From NCBI GenBank assembly GCA_973895155.1, contig OZ316897.1:18352001-18416000 (forward strand): a stretch of DNA of 64,000 bases, read 5' to 3'. The translations under genes and the position numbers were made by a program. The stretch is from Marsupella aquatica. Taxonomy: Eukaryota > Marchantiophyta. A model generated the notes under the pieces. It ran no database searches and was not told the origin of the DNA. It was given only the letters and a program-made list of their open reading frames with translations. Position 1 is the first letter of the stretch; each line of letters opens with the position of its first letter. Shown piece after piece: positions 60,175 through 64,000 of this stretch.

Positions 60175-60590
60175 CTATACCTCTTCGGCCTACCCAAATC
60201 TGTTCCAGACTGATTCAATGAAGACATCAGTGGCCTTCTCCTTTACTCCTCTTTTGAGATTGAGAAGTGCAAACTTCTTTCGCGATAGCAATAACCCTCT
60301 TAGGTGACAGCTCCTGCAAAGTCATCCTACGTTTCACAACTCCCCAACACAATGTGAGTGAACAGCAGTTCCAAAGAGCTATTCGAAGAGCTCCACATTG
60401 CACTCAGAACTTTTCGCCAGTGCGATTCTTGAGGCTCCAGCATCCGATCAGTTCTCAAGTTGAGCTATTCCATCACCAGAGGACAGATCCTAAATGTCAT
60501 TCTGCAGAGTTCTTCATTTTGGAACCACCATCCCATCTCATAACAAGGGCACAAGGTCAAGGGTTTAGGGCCCCCACGAGGTACTGCTTG
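60175..60590. other. RMI1 upstream region
   Basis: Promoter-side sequence of RMI1, which is transcribed leftward. No clear TATA box was identified and no other gene is supported. Confidence 0.4.
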
Positions 60591-60710
60591 TGAGGAGGAC
60601 TTTAGAAGATCGTTTGGGGCACTTGGGAGGTTTTTTCACCAGAGGAGGGCCATTGCACACACTAAACATAGTGTCCCTGGGGCTAAAAGCATTTTTTGAA
60701 TCTATTTATT

Positions 60711-61770
60711 GCCCCCAAGGTCTTGTGAAGCAAAGTGCAACCAGTGCTGCCAAATTAATTTTCTAAAAGACAGATTGAGTACCCACTCCACCTCCACCTG
60801 AATGTCACCTAGTCTTTGGCTAAAGTCTTTCTAGATGTGAGAAGAGAAGATCTTATGAAGGACTTGTGTTTTAATGCAAATGACTTAAAATAGAAATTGA
60901 CCAAGAGGCCAGAAGAAGAAACCTCCAAGAGAGGTGATCTAAAATCTAGGACAAAAGAGTGCTCCACATAAGCAGAAATTGGGCCCCACTACATTCCATG
61001 TAGGATTGGTAAGAGTTTAGGTTGAAAGTGCCCCCAACGTCTTGTAAAGTGAACAGCAACAGTTTCTCCCAAATGGATGGCTCTGATCAGATCTTAGAGA
61101 CCAAAAAAAGTGGAAACTGCCCCCAAGGTCTTGTAAAGCCACCCTGAATTTACTCAATTGAAACCAGTTTTGAAATCAAAGCTACTAGGGGTGTCTTGAC
61201 AAGAAGTTGGGGGCACCTTCAATTTTTTTGGGGTCCAAGATGTGATCAGGGCTATCCTTTGGCAAGTTTTTCTGGTATTGAAAATGTGATCAGGGCTATC
61301 CCTTGGAGAGATAGATTGTTCACTTTACAAGACTTTGGGGGCTGTTTCTTTCCAAACTATTCCCCATCCTATATGGAATCGAGTGTGGCCCAATTTTTGC
61401 TTATGTGGAGCACAATGTATATTTTTGTCCCAGACCACCTTAAGTTTGTCTCTTCATCTGGCCCCTTGATACATCCCTATTTTGAATCTTTTACATTTAA
61501 AGTGGACTCACATGCCCCTCATGAGATCTTCTCTTTTCAAAGCAAGATGGGCCCAAGCAAAAGAACCATGTGACTTTGAGGTTGAGTGGGTCCTCAAACT
61601 TGTCTCCTAGCAATTAAATGGTTTCAGCACCATTTGGTGCACTTCGCTTTACAAGACATTACCGGCCATAAAATGATTCCCAACTTTCTCTTTAGGATCA
61701 TAGATGGGCGATAGATTAGTGTTGGTAAAGCAACACTCACATTGCCCCCAAGGTCTTGTAAAGTCACCCT
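60711..61770. repeat. Scattered CCCCCAAGGTCTTGTAAAG motif copies
   Basis: Forward copies at 60712-60730, 61031-61050, 61120-61139 and 61745-61763, and inverted copies at 61321-61342 and about 61645-61658. Several forward copies run on into CACCCTAAG or CACCCTGAA. The sequence between is non-coding. Mixed orientation suggests overlapping or nested small non-autonomous elements sharing this terminus. Confidence 0.6.
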
Positions 61771-61880
61771 AAGTTATTTGGCAAAGTACTACCTCAAAGA
61801 CGCCCAGGACTCCCACATATAGGAGATTTATTTCCAGGTAGATTGCAATCTGAGCCACTTAAAATAGGCTTTTACCCCCT

Positions 61881-62364
61881 TAAAGTATCTCCAATAATGG
61901 GTATCTGCCAAAAACCCGAGTACCAGCCAATTTAGCCATGGACTCTCCCACTGCTCTCATGACCTCCAAAGGAATGAAGGTTGGGCCTTTGTTTTTCCTG
62001 CCAACACCAGGTTTGCCCTAGAAGGAAGTTAGCATAGTTACTAGGTTCCTCCATTGGCCCCCATACTCATCGATGGCGGGTGGCAGCTCACATGGCAACA
62101 CTCACTGATAGGTAAGTCTCATTACTTTCTGCACAGACAGGCTGGACCAGGGCAGTTTGAATTGCCGTTTCAATAGTTCAATTGATGGTCAGCTAAAGGT
62201 GGTCTACTTTAATTGTTGGGGCTGGTGGGTTCAGCAGTGTGGCCACTATATATATAAGGCATATTTCAGTGCATATTGCTTTGTGGAGGCATTTCAATGG
62301 GATGGCTGTCACCCGGGCTGTCACCCGGGCTGTCACTGACCACTGAACCGTTGGAGATGCTCTA
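61881..62364. mobile_element. MITE-like element, 484 bp
   Basis: The left end TTAAAGTATCTCCAATAATGG and the right end, whose complement reads TTAGAGCATCTCCAACGG, form imperfect terminal inverted repeats of a kind common on short plant DNA transposons. No transposase inside. Near the right end are three GGCTGTCACCCG-like microrepeats (62306-62337). Superfamily and target duplication are not resolved. Confidence 0.5.
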
Positions 62365-62369
62365 AGAGG

Positions 62370-62980
62370 ACATCCATCTCCCCCTTGTAGACTCATGTCT
62401 GTCCAGGATCCCACCACACCACACGGTCCAGTAGTCACAAATCTAGGGAGATCTAGAGAATGAGTGTAGAAAATTTCTTTGAGGGTTACTTAGCATCCTC
62501 CCTAACACAAGGTATCATCAGCCACACTGGCCAATCTCAAATATTCTGAAAGATGACCCTTGCAGATACCATAAAATGTTTGAGGGCCGAGTGCAAGCAA
62601 GTTGTCTTTCAGCTTGGCAATTTTCTACCAACCATCATGGTGCTGTGGATATAGGCTACCAGACCCTACCTCAACCATTGTGGAAGCCTAAAGTGTAGGG
62701 TAAGGCCCTTGCATGAAGGTGTTATCCTATGTATTTAAGGTGGTCATCTGGAAAGGCACAGGCGTGTGCAGGGACAAGCTGGTCTTGGAAATACTTAGGC
62801 TGGGCAGAAGATGGGAGGACAGGACCACTTAACCCACCCCTTGGTCAACTGATTCAAGGTGACCAAAGTCACCTTGAGGGAGACACGGGCGGGCCGTATG
62901 GTCCACAAATTGGGTGCAATAACAACCAGTGGATGTGATAAAACTAACCTTTAGAAGTGATTTTCTTATCCCACATTAAA
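62370..62980. other. Intergenic spacer
   Basis: No gene or RNA recognised. Confidence 0.4.
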
Positions 62981-62984
62981 CAAA

Positions 62985-63245
62985 AGGAGTGCATTGTGAT
63001 GAACTTATAAAAAATGCTATGACAAGGTAGTAATTTTCTCAACCCATGTCATAAGAAAAAGAGTGCACTATCATAAATGAAAAAAATGCTATGACAAGTT
63101 TCTTCACCCATATTGTACCAAAAAGAGTGCACTATCATAAGTTAAAAAAACTCTCACCTCTGTTGAAGTTAAAAGAAGTCCGAGCTAGTATTATACAAAA
63201 AAGAGTGCACTACCATAAATTAAAAAAATTCTACGATAAGGTATG
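62985..63245. repeat. AAAAAGAGTGCACTATCATAA minisatellite
   Basis: Four imperfect units of about 60-80 bp, each with GAGTGCA(C/T)T, a CATAA-like block, an A-run and often ATGCTATGACAAG (near 62987, 63060, 63123 and 63204). Non-coding. Confidence 0.7.
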
Positions 63246-63449
63246 AAGTATGGGAAATAGTGGCCATCTAATAAATCGTAGTCTTACCCTTAGCGAAGCG
63301 AGCGAAAAATAAATGGGCACATGTGCTGACAGTATGGATCGCAGTGCTACAAGACGATTCTTCCACTTCCCGATTTCCTCTTCGACACTGTACACACTGT
63401 ACAGCAGTAGAATGATGGCTCTCCTCTTGACTCCCCTTCCGAATCCGTA

Positions 63450-64000
63450 ATCATTTCAGCTTGTCTTCGGTGCAGATGCCACTTTGAAACACACCGAAGC
63501 TTTCAGAGACTCTCAGAGATCAAACAGGTGAGAGACCCACTTAGAACTGGAGAAGAGAGAGAGCTCCAGAGTTCGGTCCCTGGTGACAATCTGTAGATGT
63601 GTGGTGGCATTCGCATGTGTGCTTCTCGCGCGATCCATTAATTACTCCAGCCCACGTCGGGGAGAAGCCAAAAATCTCACCGTGTTCTGATTTGTCTCCT
63701 CGCAGATCCATTTGCCGCACATCTTTGTCGGCAGTCTGTCTGCTAGGAGGATTGAAGGATTGGATTCATCAGTTTGTTCGTCAAGGTGCTGGTGCACGGT
63801 CCAATTCTCGTGCTGCTTCATGGAAGATCGTGAAATGCCGTGATTTGGACGTCGTATGTTTGCGCTCATGGTGCTCTCTGAAGGTGCGTTTGGTGCGTTG
63901 ATTGTATTTCTGTTCCTCTCGAATTTCTTCGATAGTTTGGGATCTCGTAAGAGAATTATGTCACGGAAAGAGGTAGAGTCGAGGGTTTTACCGGTCTCGA
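63450..64000 (+). other. Possible 5' end of a gene running off the window
   Basis: The composition changes to GC-richer sequence with GA-rich leader-like stretches and splice-donor-like sites such as AACAG|GTGAGA near 63527. This resembles a transcribed 5' leader, but no protein family is recognisable, so the call is tentative. Confidence 0.2.

Noticed and set aside
63599-63901. A 100-codon plus-strand frame as a gene
   Set aside because: No domain, weak start context and an overlapping antisense frame; more likely a transcribed leader of a gene beyond the window.
1-64000. CRISPR array, bacterial operon or phage features
   Set aside because: Introns, plant gene families and eukaryotic tRNA and retroelements show nuclear plant DNA; the short repeats lack regular repeat-spacer structure.

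Overview
The window is nuclear DNA of a land plant. Evidence: multi-exon genes with GT-AG introns that encode plant-type proteins (a PADRE/DUF4228 protein, an A20/AN1 stress-associated protein, plant-type RMI1 and SNM1), a eukaryotic tRNA-Pro, plant-style LTR retrotransposons with tRNA primer sites, a tRNA-derived SINE and MITE-like repeats. A degraded LRR-Roc (Roco) gene and the general character of the proteins make a bryophyte, perhaps a moss, my best guess; this is inference and the species cannot be read from the window.

Layout. 0-10.7 kb is repeat-dominated: a truncated, frameshifted Ty3/gypsy-like gag on the minus strand (2.4-4.4 kb) with twin hairpins and a tRNA-Asp-type primer site just upstream, then a broken ~640-codon reading frame of unknown function ending in coiled coil (6.0-7.9 kb), then a C-rich tract holding a series of palindromes (8.2-8.9 kb). 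10.7-15.2 kb holds a ~1 kb direct duplication flanking an A20/AN1 zinc-finger gene; the distal copy includes the last exon of a seven-exon mitochondrial quinone oxidoreductase-like gene (15.1-18.5 kb). A tRNA-Pro(AGG) follows at 19.6 kb. 19.7-27.3 kb is AT-rich and gene-poor, with a SINE and a foldback element.

27.3-33.1 kb is a nested retroelement complex: a complete 533-bp LTR and a second LTR joined by 2 bp and flanked by a CACC duplication. The second LTR is split by a 4.6-kb gypsy-type insertion that carries one LTR, lacks recognisable gag and protease, and encodes pol ending in a PHD finger. The insertion is flanked by a 60-bp direct repeat and stops exactly at its purine tract. This is the most unusual part of the window.

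36.6-41.7 kb carries a complete ten-exon SNM1-type nuclease gene (UBZ4, SAM, metallo-beta-lactamase/DRMBL). 42.6-45.4 kb holds the Roco relic. 47.1-47.5 kb is a single-exon PADRE gene whose promoter region is tandemly duplicated. 56.1-60.2 kb carries a nine-exon RMI1 gene on the minus strand. SNM1 (crosslink repair) and RMI1 (RecQ-Topo III dissolution complex) both serve DNA repair, but nothing in the sequence shows co-regulation. The remaining spacers are filled with short tandem duplications, a MITE-like element and scattered copies of a CCCCCAAGGTCTTGTAAAG motif.

Exon borders were placed by hand from splice sites, reading phase and family conservation; no alignments or searches were run.
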